A stretch of 49,375 nucleotides of DNA, taken from a virus. Positions within the stretch are counted from its first letter, which is position 1. Each line of letters begins with the position of its first letter. Below are positions 29,036-38,142 of the stretch, one piece after another. The translations under genes were made by a program, and so were the position numbers. The stretch lies in IMG/VR virus record IMGVR_UViG_3300047094_000914, positions 1 to 49,375 of that record, one strand, 5' to 3'. Below the pieces are notes generated by a model that had not been told where the DNA came from, searched no databases, and was given only the letters and a program-made list of their open reading frames with translations.

Positions 29036-29890
29036 TTAGAATGGCATATCCTCATCCCCTTCGGCATCCGCTTGTGGGTCAATAGGTGCCGATGGTTTAG
29101 AACCACCAAATGAAGTTTCATCTTCGTCTGAATTACCATAATCGTAACCACCTTTATCAGAATTCCATTTTGGAGTTTCACCTCTTGCGATAGCTTCTAA
29201 ATACTCAACCGGTTTTTTAGAGTAAACATCTTCCCAAGTTAACTCATCGTTAACCCATCCGTCAGCAGTTGCTTTATCCTCATGAACAGGAGCTGCATCG
29301 TCATACATAACCGTTTGAATTACTGTGTAAAAAGCACCTTTTGGAGTTTTTGCTTTAGTCAATTCTAAAATGATATCTCTACCTGTTAAAGGGTCTGTGA
29401 TATCACCTTTATTTCTCCAAATTGGGATAATTTTGTCTAAAATACCCTCGTTTTTGTAGTTATGTTTAAATCTCCAAAATTTAACACCATCCGCCTCGTT
29501 ATCTCTATCAATAACTTTCACAATGTAAAATTTACGTGATAAGTACTGTTTAGCTAACTCTTTGTCAGATTCTTTTCCGGTTGAACGAAGTTCTTCGTAA
29601 ACCTCATTTAAAGGTGAACGTTCGTTGTCGTTTTTTCCCGGGTCATAAAATTTTTGGAATTTTCCATCTACTTGAATCTCGTGATACCAAACTTCTTTAA
29701 ATGGTGTAGAACCATCTTTAGTTGGTAAGATTCTTAATCTTCGTTGCCCTTGAGTTTCCTTGTCTTGAAGGATTGCCGCGAAGTATTTTTTCATTCTTTC
29801 TTCTTGTGTGAATTTTGAGGTGTTAGAAGAACCACCTTGTTTTGATTGCTCGTATTGAGCCAAAACTGCGTCTAATGAATTTGTCGCCAT
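29036..29890 (-). CDS. Single-stranded DNA-binding protein, T4 gp32-like
   Basis: A 284-residue protein. The core has RRLRILPTKDGSTPFKEVWY and KFYDPGKNDNERSPLNEVYE, the region where T4 gp32 has its zinc loop. Here there is no Cys anywhere in the protein, so the zinc site is lost. Conserved strands continue through KFWRFKHNYKNEGILDKI. The C-terminus is a long acidic Gly/Ser/Asp tail ending GDEDMPF, close to the DDDIPF tip of bacterial SSB. It coats single-stranded DNA in replication and recombination and recruits partners through the tail. It is the first gene of the DNA-metabolism operon, 30 bases after a strong promoter, and matches a protein needed in large amounts. T4 gp32 represses its own translation; whether this one does is unknown. 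Confidence 0.9.
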   Translation of the reverse strand: MATNSLDAVLAQYEQSKQGGSSNTSKFTQEERMKKYFAAILQDKETQGQRRLRILPTKDGSTPFKEVWYHEIQVDGKFQKFYDPGKNDNERSPLNEVYEELRSTGKESDKELAKQYLSRKFYIVKVIDRDNEADGVKFWRFKHNYKNEGILDKIIPIWRNKGDITDPLTGRDIILELTKAKTPKGAFYTVIQTVMYDDAAPVHEDKATADGWVNDELTWEDVYSKKPVEYLEAIARGETPKWNSDKGGYDYGNSDEDETSFGGSKPSAPIDPQADAEGDEDMPF

Positions 29891-29919
29891 AGTGTTTAAA
29901 ATATTTAAAGGTTTATAAA

Positions 29920-29948
29920 AGTATAAGTGTCAGCCGTGTGTTTGTCAA
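29920..29948 (-). promoter_or_regulatory. Strong promoter for the DNA-metabolism operon
   Basis: On the minus strand, TTGACA (29948-29943), 17 bases, then TATACT (29925-29920) gives a near-perfect sigma-70-type promoter. The same bases also read TTG, 22 bases, TACTTTTA, close to the TTG/TAnnTTTG pattern described for Flavobacterium. It lies just after a terminator and 30 bases before the ssb ATG, giving a leader of roughly 20-25 bases. Host RNA polymerase could use it early in infection. Confidence 0.8.
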
Positions 29949-29958
29949 ATTGTTTTGT

Positions 29959-29982
29959 AAAAAAAACGGTCCGAAGACCGTT
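29959..29982 (-). terminator. Intrinsic terminator with UUCG loop
   Basis: AACGGTC (29965-29971) pairs with GACCGTT (29976-29982). On the minus strand the loop is TTCG, an unusually stable tetraloop, and the stem runs into eight T residues. It ends transcription of the hub/structural operon just before the ssb promoter. Confidence 0.95.
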
Positions 29983-29986
29983 AAAA

Positions 29987-30664
29987 TTATCTTACTTGTC
30001 TAAATGGATTTACTTCGTCTTCAAAATTTCTGAAGGTTTTTTTAATCTCATTTGGGGAATAATCTTCAACTTCGTCTTGAGTTAAAATATATTCATTTTT
30101 TCCTGTTTTTTCCATATCCTCCTCTTTATCATCAAAAAATTGACTTAATTTTTGATTGAAAGGTCCTGAATCTAGTGTTCTTAATTCTAATCTTTCTTGA
30201 GGTGTTTTTTCTCTGTATTTTTCAACTTTAGATTCTAAATCATTTAATTTAGTCATAATACCATCCATTTCACCTAATTTAGTTTCTAAATTATCTAAAT
30301 GTTGGAATAGGTTACTAAAGTATTCTTCTTGTTTTTCTTCAACTTTTTTCTGCGATTTTACTAAATCAGTAATATCCATTTCCTCAGTTTTTGATTCTGA
30401 TTTTGTATCATCAATTTTTTCTACATCCGGGTCAGTCGCAACATCAACCGGTTGAGGTCCTGCCGGAGCCGGTGGTACTGTCGCAGCATTTGGGTCTGCC
30501 GGTGGAGCCGTTTCAGGGGCTAATCCTGCATCAGGAGCCGGAGCGGCATTTGGGTCAACTTCACCTGGTGGTGGAGGTAACGTAGCATCTTGTTCAACAA
30601 TATATTGATTGATAGAATTATATCTAGCAATTTCTTCTAAAATTTGATTGTCTATTTTTTTCAT
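29987..30664 (-). CDS. Proline-rich, coiled-coil protein of unknown function
   Basis: A 225-residue protein in three parts: a short helix (1-25), a Pro/Ala-rich linker (about 28-85, with LPPPPGEVD and PPAPAGPQP) and an acidic coiled coil (about 95-165, with heptads in NLETKLGEMDGIMTKLNDLE). The C-terminal part has GPFNQKLSQFF and NEYILTQDEVEDYSPNEI. The linker DNA is clearly more GC-rich than the surroundings because of Pro/Ala/Gly codons. It is the last gene of its operon, 4 bases after the 74-residue gene and 5 bases before the terminator stem. A virion or assembly role is possible from the hub neighbour, but I recognise no family. Confidence 0.65.
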   Translation of the reverse strand: MKKIDNQILEEIARYNSINQYIVEQDATLPPPPGEVDPNAAPAPDAGLAPETAPPADPNAATVPPAPAGPQPVDVATDPDVEKIDDTKSESKTEEMDITDLVKSQKKVEEKQEEYFSNLFQHLDNLETKLGEMDGIMTKLNDLESKVEKYREKTPQERLELRTLDSGPFNQKLSQFFDDKEEDMEKTGKNEYILTQDEVEDYSPNEIKKTFRNFEDEVNPFRQVR

Positions 30665-30668
30665 GTTA

Positions 30669-30893
30669 TTAACCGTTTAATAGTTGTTTTACACCTGTTA
30701 AAGTTTCAACTTGAATTCTCTTATTTTTGTTTAATGTGTTATCCACTCTTTCAATTAAACCATCTTTCATTCTGATAGTATAACAATCACCTGTGTCTAA
30801 ATCACATACTTGTTTAGAACCATCTCCCAAATCTTTTTCGGTACTTCTGGTATTTTTACCTAAATAGTTGTCTAATATTAATTTTGTGTCCAT
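30669..30893 (-). CDS. Small hypothetical protein (74 residues)
   Basis: A 74-residue protein starting MDTKLILDNYLGKNTRSTEK, with CDLDTGDCYTIRMKDGLIER in the middle. The two Cys around LDTGD could bind metal or form a disulfide. No membrane helix or known domain is seen. It lies between the hub gene (43 bases) and the coiled-coil protein (4 bases) and is probably co-transcribed with both. The AT-rich spacer before it contains TATAAATA (minus strand, 30908-30901), but too close to the start to be a convincing promoter. Confidence 0.6.
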   Translation of the reverse strand: MDTKLILDNYLGKNTRSTEKDLGDGSKQVCDLDTGDCYTIRMKDGLIERVDNTLNKNKRIQVETLTGVKQLLNG

Positions 30894-30936
30894 AATCTTT
30901 TATTTATAAATATCTTTTATTTTGAAAAAACTTAAT

Positions 30937-33900
30937 TTAACATGTTGTCCCGTTTTTTGAACACGGTTTTCCGTCCCAAATAATTTGTGTCCCAGTATAA
31001 GGTTCACTATAACAATTACAACAAATATCATTTTTAATAGAATCCCACGTACCTACATCAATTATTTGACGATATTTAAAATCCTCATCAGGACAATCTA
31101 TTGGTGAAAGAACTCTCGTGAATGCGTAACTAATATTTGGAAAAGCGTTCGCTTTAACTATAAAAGTAATTCTATACGTCTCATCATTTCTAGCCGCCTC
31201 TAAAAGTTCAATAACTTTAGGTGATGAAACAAATGAACCCACATTTTTATTTGTTGTTGGTTTTATTGTAAAACTACAAATTTCAATTTTATCCATACCA
31301 CCCAAAATATATAATTTAGCAGGATAATCTTGGGTTAATAATTCACCTTCATAGTAAAGAACAAAATTACCTGTAAGAAGACCATTACTATACTGAAGAT
31401 TTTGCATACTAGCCGTACTAAACGCTTTAGCATTTTCAAAAATCCCAGCATCCGTATTAGCCTTTGGAGGTGTACTAGGTGGTAAACTACCACTTTGATT
31501 TCCACTACCAGTTTTAAATAGGTCAATTGATTGTTGAACACTAGTTTCCATCTGACTTACTTGACTCGGATTATCTTGGACCAATTTGTTATATACATCA
31601 ATATTTTTTTGATTTGCTGAGAAATATAATGTATAAAATTTAACAATCTCTTTTGCGGTTATATCAGGTAATAAACTAATTTTACCACTAAATCTTGCAA
31701 TTAAAAACTCAACATGCTTAGACAAATCTGAAAAAATTGCGTATGGTACATCAGTTGAACTACAATAAAATTGTTGATTAAAATAAGAGAGACCTGTTTG
31801 ACCCCAATTTTGTAATAAATTAACACCTGAATAATTGCTTTCTTTTGTCTCCAATTCAGTTCCATTTGATGACCCTAAATAAATTGTTGCAAACACTAAA
31901 TATCTTAATTTTTGGTCAGAGGTTTGAGTAATAATTGTACTAATAGCGTCTTTATATTTAGATTTAGTTGTTGTTGAGTCAACTTTACTATATTTTTCAT
32001 AATTACTTACTGGTTTACATTCTGAAGAATTTTTTGAAGTAGTCGCGTCTTTCTTTGTTGCTTCTTTAACAGCATCATTAGTTTCACTAATAACATTGTC
32101 CCCTTTTGTAGCACTTTCTTTTATCACCTCTTGTTTGTCTTGTTTATTTTTTTCAATAATTGAAGTCAATAAATTAGTTTTTAACGTTTGAATGTAACTA
32201 TCTATTTCAGGTAAGTTTGATACCGCTTGTCTTATTCCTTTGAAAACCGTTTCAAATGTTCCCGGCCCAATACTATGATTCACTTCTTGTATCATATAAG
32301 CACCACTGAACATAGGAACGTGTCTTAAATTGAAGTACATAGTTGGTTGAATCATCGCATTACCCATCATAGAAACAGTACAAGCATAACTTCTATTTTT
32401 ATATAAATTATATAATGAAATATTTTGTGTACCAGCAACTTTACCTGAAGATTGTTTAACTAACTCATCAGTTTGTTGTAAAGATTCTGCGGTAGCTTGT
32501 CCCGCACTTTGGTCTATTTGGAATCCATGGAAAATTGATTGACTTTGTGGTCCAACATCAACATTAAACCCAACAACTTTATTTGATTTATCCCAATCGG
32601 TTTTACCGATTTGGTCTTCAATTAATGGATTATCACTTGCTCGTCTTAAATCAAAAGAGTCACCTTTAAATCTTACATTAGCATTGTTTTGAAAATCAGG
32701 TTGTTCACTTGGTTTACCCGCATAAAAACACACCATTTTTGCTGAAGAATTTCTATAATCAACATTTAAAAACGTACCAAACATCGTGTTCGCAAAATCA
32801 AGAGACCCCTCTGGTTTTGGAACAGGATTTTTAACAGCATCTTGTACATTATAAAAGTTAACATATGAAGGTATGTTCATAACAACAAAATTATTTTCAA
32901 CTAAAATTGTTTGAACAAAAGTCAACATACTTGTTTTAGGGTTTATATCTTTTAATCTAAATTTTAATTTATTAACATCAACTAATACTTTATCCCCAAT
33001 GTTTCTGTTCGCTCTATCCATTAATAAAACATCTTCAAAAAGTGTTTTAGTTTTAAAGTCATTACCTGATATCCATTTATCGTTTAACGCTTTAAACGCC
33101 TCCCAATATTCTAATTTTGTTTGAGGACCTTCTAATGCCGTCGCAAGTGCAGTATCTGGTGTACTACCAACATCCGGTAATTGTTTTTGTAATTTAGGCA
33201 TTAATTTATTAATAATAATACTTTGGAATTTATCCGTACTTGCAATATAATCATTCATTAAATTAACAAACTTATTATAATTCAGAGTATCATCATTTAA
33301 TTTTTGAGTCGCATAAATTTTAATAATAGGTGCGAATGTTTTTATATTTTCAACACTAAAATCTATATTACAATCAACAAAAAAATCTGTAATGTATGAA
33401 CCATCATTTGTATATTGTAATTGAGGTATCTCCGAAAAACCAACATATAATTGTAACGCTCTCCATTCATTTGGGTAATTTGTAATTGATTGTGATAATG
33501 TTACCGTACCCCCTGATGTTGGTAATGGAATTGGTGTTTGGAACGAATATTTACTCCAAGTATATGGGTCAGCAATTAACGCATTTGAAAAAGTATAAAA
33601 TAATCTTTTATCAAAGTTTGCCGGATTACCATATTTGAACACAACGTCATAATTTAAAAATGACTGTAAAATATTAGTTAAAACGTTCAACTGCGAATCC
33701 GAAACCGCAGAAACTAATTCTGTATTAATGTTTGTCCCCCCCACTTTTGGAATCCTCATCAAACTTCTCATTAACATTTGAAAGTTTTTAAACGATTTAG
33801 TTGTTTCGCTATCACTATTTGAAATAAACTCATCATCAAAATCATATATTGATTTTGAAAAATTTAAAAATTCTGTTTCAAAACTATCTAAAACCTCTGT

Positions 33901-36900
33901 TTCAAATACTGAGAATATTTCACTTATTTCAGTGTATTGGTCTTGTTTACCGTTAATTGAGAAATTCTCTTGTTTGGTATCACCTGTAATGTTGAATACT
34001 TGTTTTAAGTATTTTATTGGTGTTGGTTTAACAACTTTATCTATATCAAAATACCCATAGTTAGGTGCTGACCAAAACATTCTAACCGAACCATTATACA
34101 TTGCGGTATTACCGGTAATCTCATATTTTAGTTGATTAGTTTCTTCAGTAATACATTCATTACTTGTTTGATTTATTAACGCACCTTGAGATGGGACAAT
34201 AAATGAAGAAGTTTGGTCCAATGTTGTAATATAAACTGACCAAGGAATAACTCTTAAATCTCTTTTTGGATTATTTGGGTCAAACCCTTCAGGCATATTA
34301 ATAATTGCTTCAGGTACGTAATTTAATGTAACCCCTGAAGTAAATCCATTTTGAATATCTGTATCGGTGTAACCTGAATATATTTGGAAACCTTGATAAA
34401 ATACATTAAAGTCATTAATTAATAATGGGTAAAAACCTGTATTAATTAATGAAGATGTTTCAACACCTAATGTTGTGTTTTTTTCTAACACAATATCCAT
34501 CTGAGCCCCATTAATTATTAAATTATAATTTTTACTTGGTGAATTGGTTACCGGGTCATAATTATGAACATAACTAAAACCTGACCATGACGTGTCTAAA
34601 ATATCTTTACCTGTTTCAACAAAATTTTTATATCTATTCCAAACAGAACCAATTTTTAATATCCAAGCATATGGTAACTTATGAACCGCACCAAATTTCT
34701 TAAGTGTTGCAAAAATATAATCTAAATCAGTTACTGAATTTGACGAATAAGTTTTATATTTTTCTCTAAGTGTAGATAAAGGCAAACTATTTAAAAACAA
34801 ATATGCTGAAGCAACAAATGGATATTCATCGTTATTTCTAAAATTTTTAACACCTTGTTGGATTGAATTAACAAAATATGGTGTGTTAAACATTGAAACG
34901 GTTTGATTACTCGTAACTAACCCTGAATAGTCATTATATCTTAAATTACCTTCTGTTGGTAATTGTTTATCAAAACTTCTATTTTCATAAAATAATTTTA
35001 AATCAAAGAAATAAATTGGTGATTTAATTTCATTAAATAAAAAATTAGTAAACGGTCTTCTATCATTATTATTAGTTATATCTAAAAAATTAGATATAAT
35101 TTTTTTATTAGTATTATACGTTAATACTTTTGTTGTGTTATATGATGATTTGATATCCGAAATCGAATTCCCATTTGCCAATTCATTTTTAACCCAAGGA
35201 AAATTTGTAAATGGGTATGTATCAGTTAAATTAAAAATATTACTTGAGGTTGAATTTGAGATAAAATTAACAACATTATTTTCACCCGGTAGGGAAACTA
35301 ATGGTTGGGATTTATTTTCGTTCAACAAGTTTTGACTTAAAAATTCATAACTAGAATTATTAACTTTATTTTTAATGTAAGAAGTATTAAAAATACCTCT
35401 TATAAAATTTTGCCAACTTTCACCCGTACCGTCATTAGATATGTGTCTCATTAATACCTCAAAATTACCCGCATTAATCCCAAACTCTTTTAATTTTTTA
35501 ATAATAAAAGGGTTATCGTTAGATAAACTTTGAATAATATTAATACTTTCCGCCTCAGCAATAACATCCGTAACTTTATCTTGGTCTTGGGTATTACCAT
35601 TACTTCTTAATAAACCTGAATAATTTGATGTTAAAAATATTCTTTCAAATATTTCATAAAAATATTTTATTTCTTCCTTATTGTCATAAACAGCATTACT
35701 AATTGGAAATTCAATAGCGTCCAATGATACTCGTTGAATATCCGTTAAGGGATTTTCAGTTGTTAACGGGTCTGCAGGTGGTTTTACCGTTTGAGTTGTT
35801 GCCCTAATAAATTCTTCCACAAATTCTACTTCAGGCCATAAATCTGTTTGATACGCCTTCGTTTGATTTATTACGTTTTTATCACCAGGATAAGTTAATT
35901 CAAACATTTCACGCCCATCCTTACCTGATGTTGCAACTAACATTTGTGGCCACGGGTATATTGGTAATGTTTCATTATCTCCTGAAGATACGTTATCCAC
36001 ACAAGCAGTTGCAGTTTCAGGATTTAAAATAGAATTCCTTCTAGCTTTAATTTGTGTGTCATTTAAATTCCAAGCTTGAACGTGAACATCGTCCATCAAT
36101 CTTAAAAACGCCTCTCCATTTGCAAAAATAACCGCAAGTACATTTCGGATATTTGGAACAAACCCAATACCATTATCTTTCTTTTGTAATAAATTAGTTA
36201 AAGCTTCTGTTAAAGCTTCTTGAATATTTTCTTTAGCTTTTTTTACATTAGTACCCATTTGATTGATTAAATCTTCAAATCGACCAACCCCTTCAAATAT
36301 ATAATATTGAAATTTTTTTTCTTCCGAACCTTTTTTATTTACTATTACTAAAGAATTAAAAACCCCTTGTTCCGCCAATTCATTATCAAATTGTTTAAGT
36401 TGTTCAGCATTTGGTGTTGTTGATAATTTTTTTCGTTGTCGATATGTTTCTAAAACATTTACATCCCCATATTTTGGTTCAACAGGAAAAATATCTGTTG
36501 TAATTTTAAATGTTGATTTTGAACTAGTATTTGTTTTACCATCAATTGTGTATTTACCATCCACACCACAAACAGGATTCTCATCCATTTTTTCTTTTGC
36601 CTTACTAATAATACCTTGTAGTTCACTTAATGCCGCAGTTCGTTTTGTTTGAGTGTCTATTTCACGTTTAAATGTATAAACTTTACTACCCTCAGTAAGA
36701 CCATTAACCCCTTTCATAACCAAATAATTCTCAGTATCCATATATTTGGAAAACCAAGAAGTTCCCGCCCCAACATAAACATCTTTATCCAAATTACCTA
36801 ATAATCGTTGATACTCCTCAACGTAAGTTAATGGGTCTAAATTTTGTTGAGAAAAAGATGTTAGAATGTTTTTAATAAAATTTTCAATTCTATCTCTCAT

Positions 36901-37824
36901 TTGAACAACGGTTATTTCCGGAAAATCATCAGGTATCATTCCTTTTGATTTATATTCACTATATAACTCTCTAACTTTTTGATAACCTCTTGATACTATT
37001 GAGTCCTGAACATTTGAAAAGTTGGTAGCCCCACCTTTAGTAGTTTGTATATTAACTCTAGATTGGTACATATGTGGAACAGCCGTCAACGCCGCCATAG
37101 GTACTTCACTCAATAATGTATATTTGTATGTGTAAAAATGTAGTTTGATTTTAAAATTACCATTAGACGTATCATATCTTGATGAAAACGTTTGTAACAT
37201 TAATTGTAATTTAACAGCCTTACCATAAAATCCTTTTATAGTTAATTGGAACATTGGATAAGGTAAATTAAAAAATGCCGCATATGGTGAATTATCACCC
37301 GCCTCAAACATCGCTCTACCTTTAACATCTTCTAATTCAATGGTGATTGAAGGTAAAAAATCTAAACCTTGTCTAATATTAATAGAAGTAATACCTAATA
37401 AACCATTATCAACAGATGCTTGTTTACCACCCGAATTAATTGTTTGTCTAATATAAAAATCACTACTCTTATTTGGATTTGAAATAGAGGTTAGTTTTGG
37501 CTGATTCACACCATTACCGGTAATCGTATCTTTACCTGTTATTTCATCAGTATATGAATTGTCTAAAAATGTTTTATCACCCGGTTTTAAAAAATTAATA
37601 CTGGCAATTGAAACTGTTTGTACTTGGTCGTTATTTGCAACACCAAGGGCTAATTTAGTACGTGGTAATACTTTACACTCTAAATTAGCGTACATCACTA
37701 AATTTTCTTGTTTAACATATCTTTCTTGTACTTTTCCGTCACTATCTATGACTTTATTTGGGTCAATGATTGATATGTTATTATAATCAAACTCAACTAA
37801 TATATTTTCCGATTTATCTACCAT
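30937..37824 (-). CDS. Giant baseplate hub-like protein
   Basis: A 2295-residue protein. An N-terminal block (about 138-260) with GITSINIRQGLDFLPSITIE and FQLTIKGFYGKAVKLQLMLQ looks like a gp27/gpD-type beta domain. A later block (about 1800-1875) with MMGNAMIQPTMYFNLRHVPM and GAYMIQEVNHSIGPGTFETV matches the end of hub proteins of that class, where a G-N-p...P motif precedes G-x-Y-x-(I/V)-x-x-V-x-H and a G-x-F-x-T strand. Hub proteins sit under the tube and carry the spike. About 1500 residues in between are unrecognised. The C-terminus is Cys-rich (CCNCYSEPY). The ATG lies inside the end of the gp53-like gene, an 11-base overlap. T4 gp27 is under 400 residues, so this is greatly enlarged. 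Confidence 0.65.
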   Translation of the reverse strand: MVDKSENILVEFDYNNISIIDPNKVIDSDGKVQERYVKQENLVMYANLECKVLPRTKLALGVANNDQVQTVSIASINFLKPGDKTFLDNSYTDEITGKDTITGNGVNQPKLTSISNPNKSSDFYIRQTINSGGKQASVDNGLLGITSINIRQGLDFLPSITIELEDVKGRAMFEAGDNSPYAAFFNLPYPMFQLTIKGFYGKAVKLQLMLQTFSSRYDTSNGNFKIKLHFYTYKYTLLSEVPMAALTAVPHMYQSRVNIQTTKGGATNFSNVQDSIVSRGYQKVRELYSEYKSKGMIPDDFPEITVVQMRDRIENFIKNILTSFSQQNLDPLTYVEEYQRLLGNLDKDVYVGAGTSWFSKYMDTENYLVMKGVNGLTEGSKVYTFKREIDTQTKRTAALSELQGIISKAKEKMDENPVCGVDGKYTIDGKTNTSSKSTFKITTDIFPVEPKYGDVNVLETYRQRKKLSTTPNAEQLKQFDNELAEQGVFNSLVIVNKKGSEEKKFQYYIFEGVGRFEDLINQMGTNVKKAKENIQEALTEALTNLLQKKDNGIGFVPNIRNVLAVIFANGEAFLRLMDDVHVQAWNLNDTQIKARRNSILNPETATACVDNVSSGDNETLPIYPWPQMLVATSGKDGREMFELTYPGDKNVINQTKAYQTDLWPEVEFVEEFIRATTQTVKPPADPLTTENPLTDIQRVSLDAIEFPISNAVYDNKEEIKYFYEIFERIFLTSNYSGLLRSNGNTQDQDKVTDVIAEAESINIIQSLSNDNPFIIKKLKEFGINAGNFEVLMRHISNDGTGESWQNFIRGIFNTSYIKNKVNNSSYEFLSQNLLNENKSQPLVSLPGENNVVNFISNSTSSNIFNLTDTYPFTNFPWVKNELANGNSISDIKSSYNTTKVLTYNTNKKIISNFLDITNNNDRRPFTNFLFNEIKSPIYFFDLKLFYENRSFDKQLPTEGNLRYNDYSGLVTSNQTVSMFNTPYFVNSIQQGVKNFRNNDEYPFVASAYLFLNSLPLSTLREKYKTYSSNSVTDLDYIFATLKKFGAVHKLPYAWILKIGSVWNRYKNFVETGKDILDTSWSGFSYVHNYDPVTNSPSKNYNLIINGAQMDIVLEKNTTLGVETSSLINTGFYPLLINDFNVFYQGFQIYSGYTDTDIQNGFTSGVTLNYVPEAIINMPEGFDPNNPKRDLRVIPWSVYITTLDQTSSFIVPSQGALINQTSNECITEETNQLKYEITGNTAMYNGSVRMFWSAPNYGYFDIDKVVKPTPIKYLKQVFNITGDTKQENFSINGKQDQYTEISEIFSVFETEVLDSFETEFLNFSKSIYDFDDEFISNSDSETTKSFKNFQMLMRSLMRIPKVGGTNINTELVSAVSDSQLNVLTNILQSFLNYDVVFKYGNPANFDKRLFYTFSNALIADPYTWSKYSFQTPIPLPTSGGTVTLSQSITNYPNEWRALQLYVGFSEIPQLQYTNDGSYITDFFVDCNIDFSVENIKTFAPIIKIYATQKLNDDTLNYNKFVNLMNDYIASTDKFQSIIINKLMPKLQKQLPDVGSTPDTALATALEGPQTKLEYWEAFKALNDKWISGNDFKTKTLFEDVLLMDRANRNIGDKVLVDVNKLKFRLKDINPKTSMLTFVQTILVENNFVVMNIPSYVNFYNVQDAVKNPVPKPEGSLDFANTMFGTFLNVDYRNSSAKMVCFYAGKPSEQPDFQNNANVRFKGDSFDLRRASDNPLIEDQIGKTDWDKSNKVVGFNVDVGPQSQSIFHGFQIDQSAGQATAESLQQTDELVKQSSGKVAGTQNISLYNLYKNRSYACTVSMMGNAMIQPTMYFNLRHVPMFSGAYMIQEVNHSIGPGTFETVFKGIRQAVSNLPEIDSYIQTLKTNLLTSIIEKNKQDKQEVIKESATKGDNVISETNDAVKEATKKDATTSKNSSECKPVSNYEKYSKVDSTTTKSKYKDAISTIITQTSDQKLRYLVFATIYLGSSNGTELETKESNYSGVNLLQNWGQTGLSYFNQQFYCSSTDVPYAIFSDLSKHVEFLIARFSGKISLLPDITAKEIVKFYTLYFSANQKNIDVYNKLVQDNPSQVSQMETSVQQSIDLFKTGSGNQSGSLPPSTPPKANTDAGIFENAKAFSTASMQNLQYSNGLLTGNFVLYYEGELLTQDYPAKLYILGGMDKIEICSFTIKPTTNKNVGSFVSSPKVIELLEAARNDETYRITFIVKANAFPNISYAFTRVLSPIDCPDEDFKYRQIIDVGTWDSIKNDICCNCYSEPYTGTQIIWDGKPCSKNGTTC

Positions 37825-38140
37825 AATAAAAGAAGTAATTTTCTAGGTCATTGTTGTAATCCTGTAATGAAGCAATTAAAGGATAAGGGATTGTCAAGAT
37901 TGCCCCATCAGGGATATTCCACTCTTGACCTGCGTATATTGGATTTGCTTGTAATATTAACCAACCAAAAAAAGGTGTCCCATAATATTGTTGTGAAACT
38001 TTGTCTAATCTAGATTGAGCAACTTTAAAAATATATCTTTTATCTGTGGATTTACTTGGCAGAGTAACATATGGAACAACTGTTTGTCGTCCATTAACAA
38101 TAAAATTATTGTATCTATTATAATAATCTTTAGTACCCAT
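37814..38140 (-). CDS. gp53: Baseplate wedge protein gp53-like, LysM domain
   Basis: A 108-residue protein. Residues about 44-86 form a LysM-like domain: RLDKVSQQYYGTPFFGWLIL, then ANPI and IPDGAILTIPYP. T4 gp53 is a small wedge protein with a LysM fold that closes the inner ring of the baseplate, and this protein has the same arrangement, though it is shorter than T4 gp53 (196). LysM folds also occur in peptidoglycan-binding proteins, but the tail neighbours favour the wedge role. The hub gene starts inside its last codons, so the two are translationally coupled. It follows the 1669-residue gene by 2 bases. Confidence 0.82.
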   Translation of the reverse strand: MGTKDYYNRYNNFIVNGRQTVVPYVTLPSKSTDKRYIFKVAQSRLDKVSQQYYGTPFFGWLILQANPIYAGQEWNIPDGAILTIPYPLIASLQDYNNDLENYFFYYGR

Positions 38141-38142
38141 AA

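Noticed and set aside
30901-30908. TATAAATA on the minus strand, like a T4 late promoter
   Set aside because: It ends only 8 bases before the ATG of the 74-residue gene, no other gene here has it in a matching place, and such strings are expected in AT-rich DNA.
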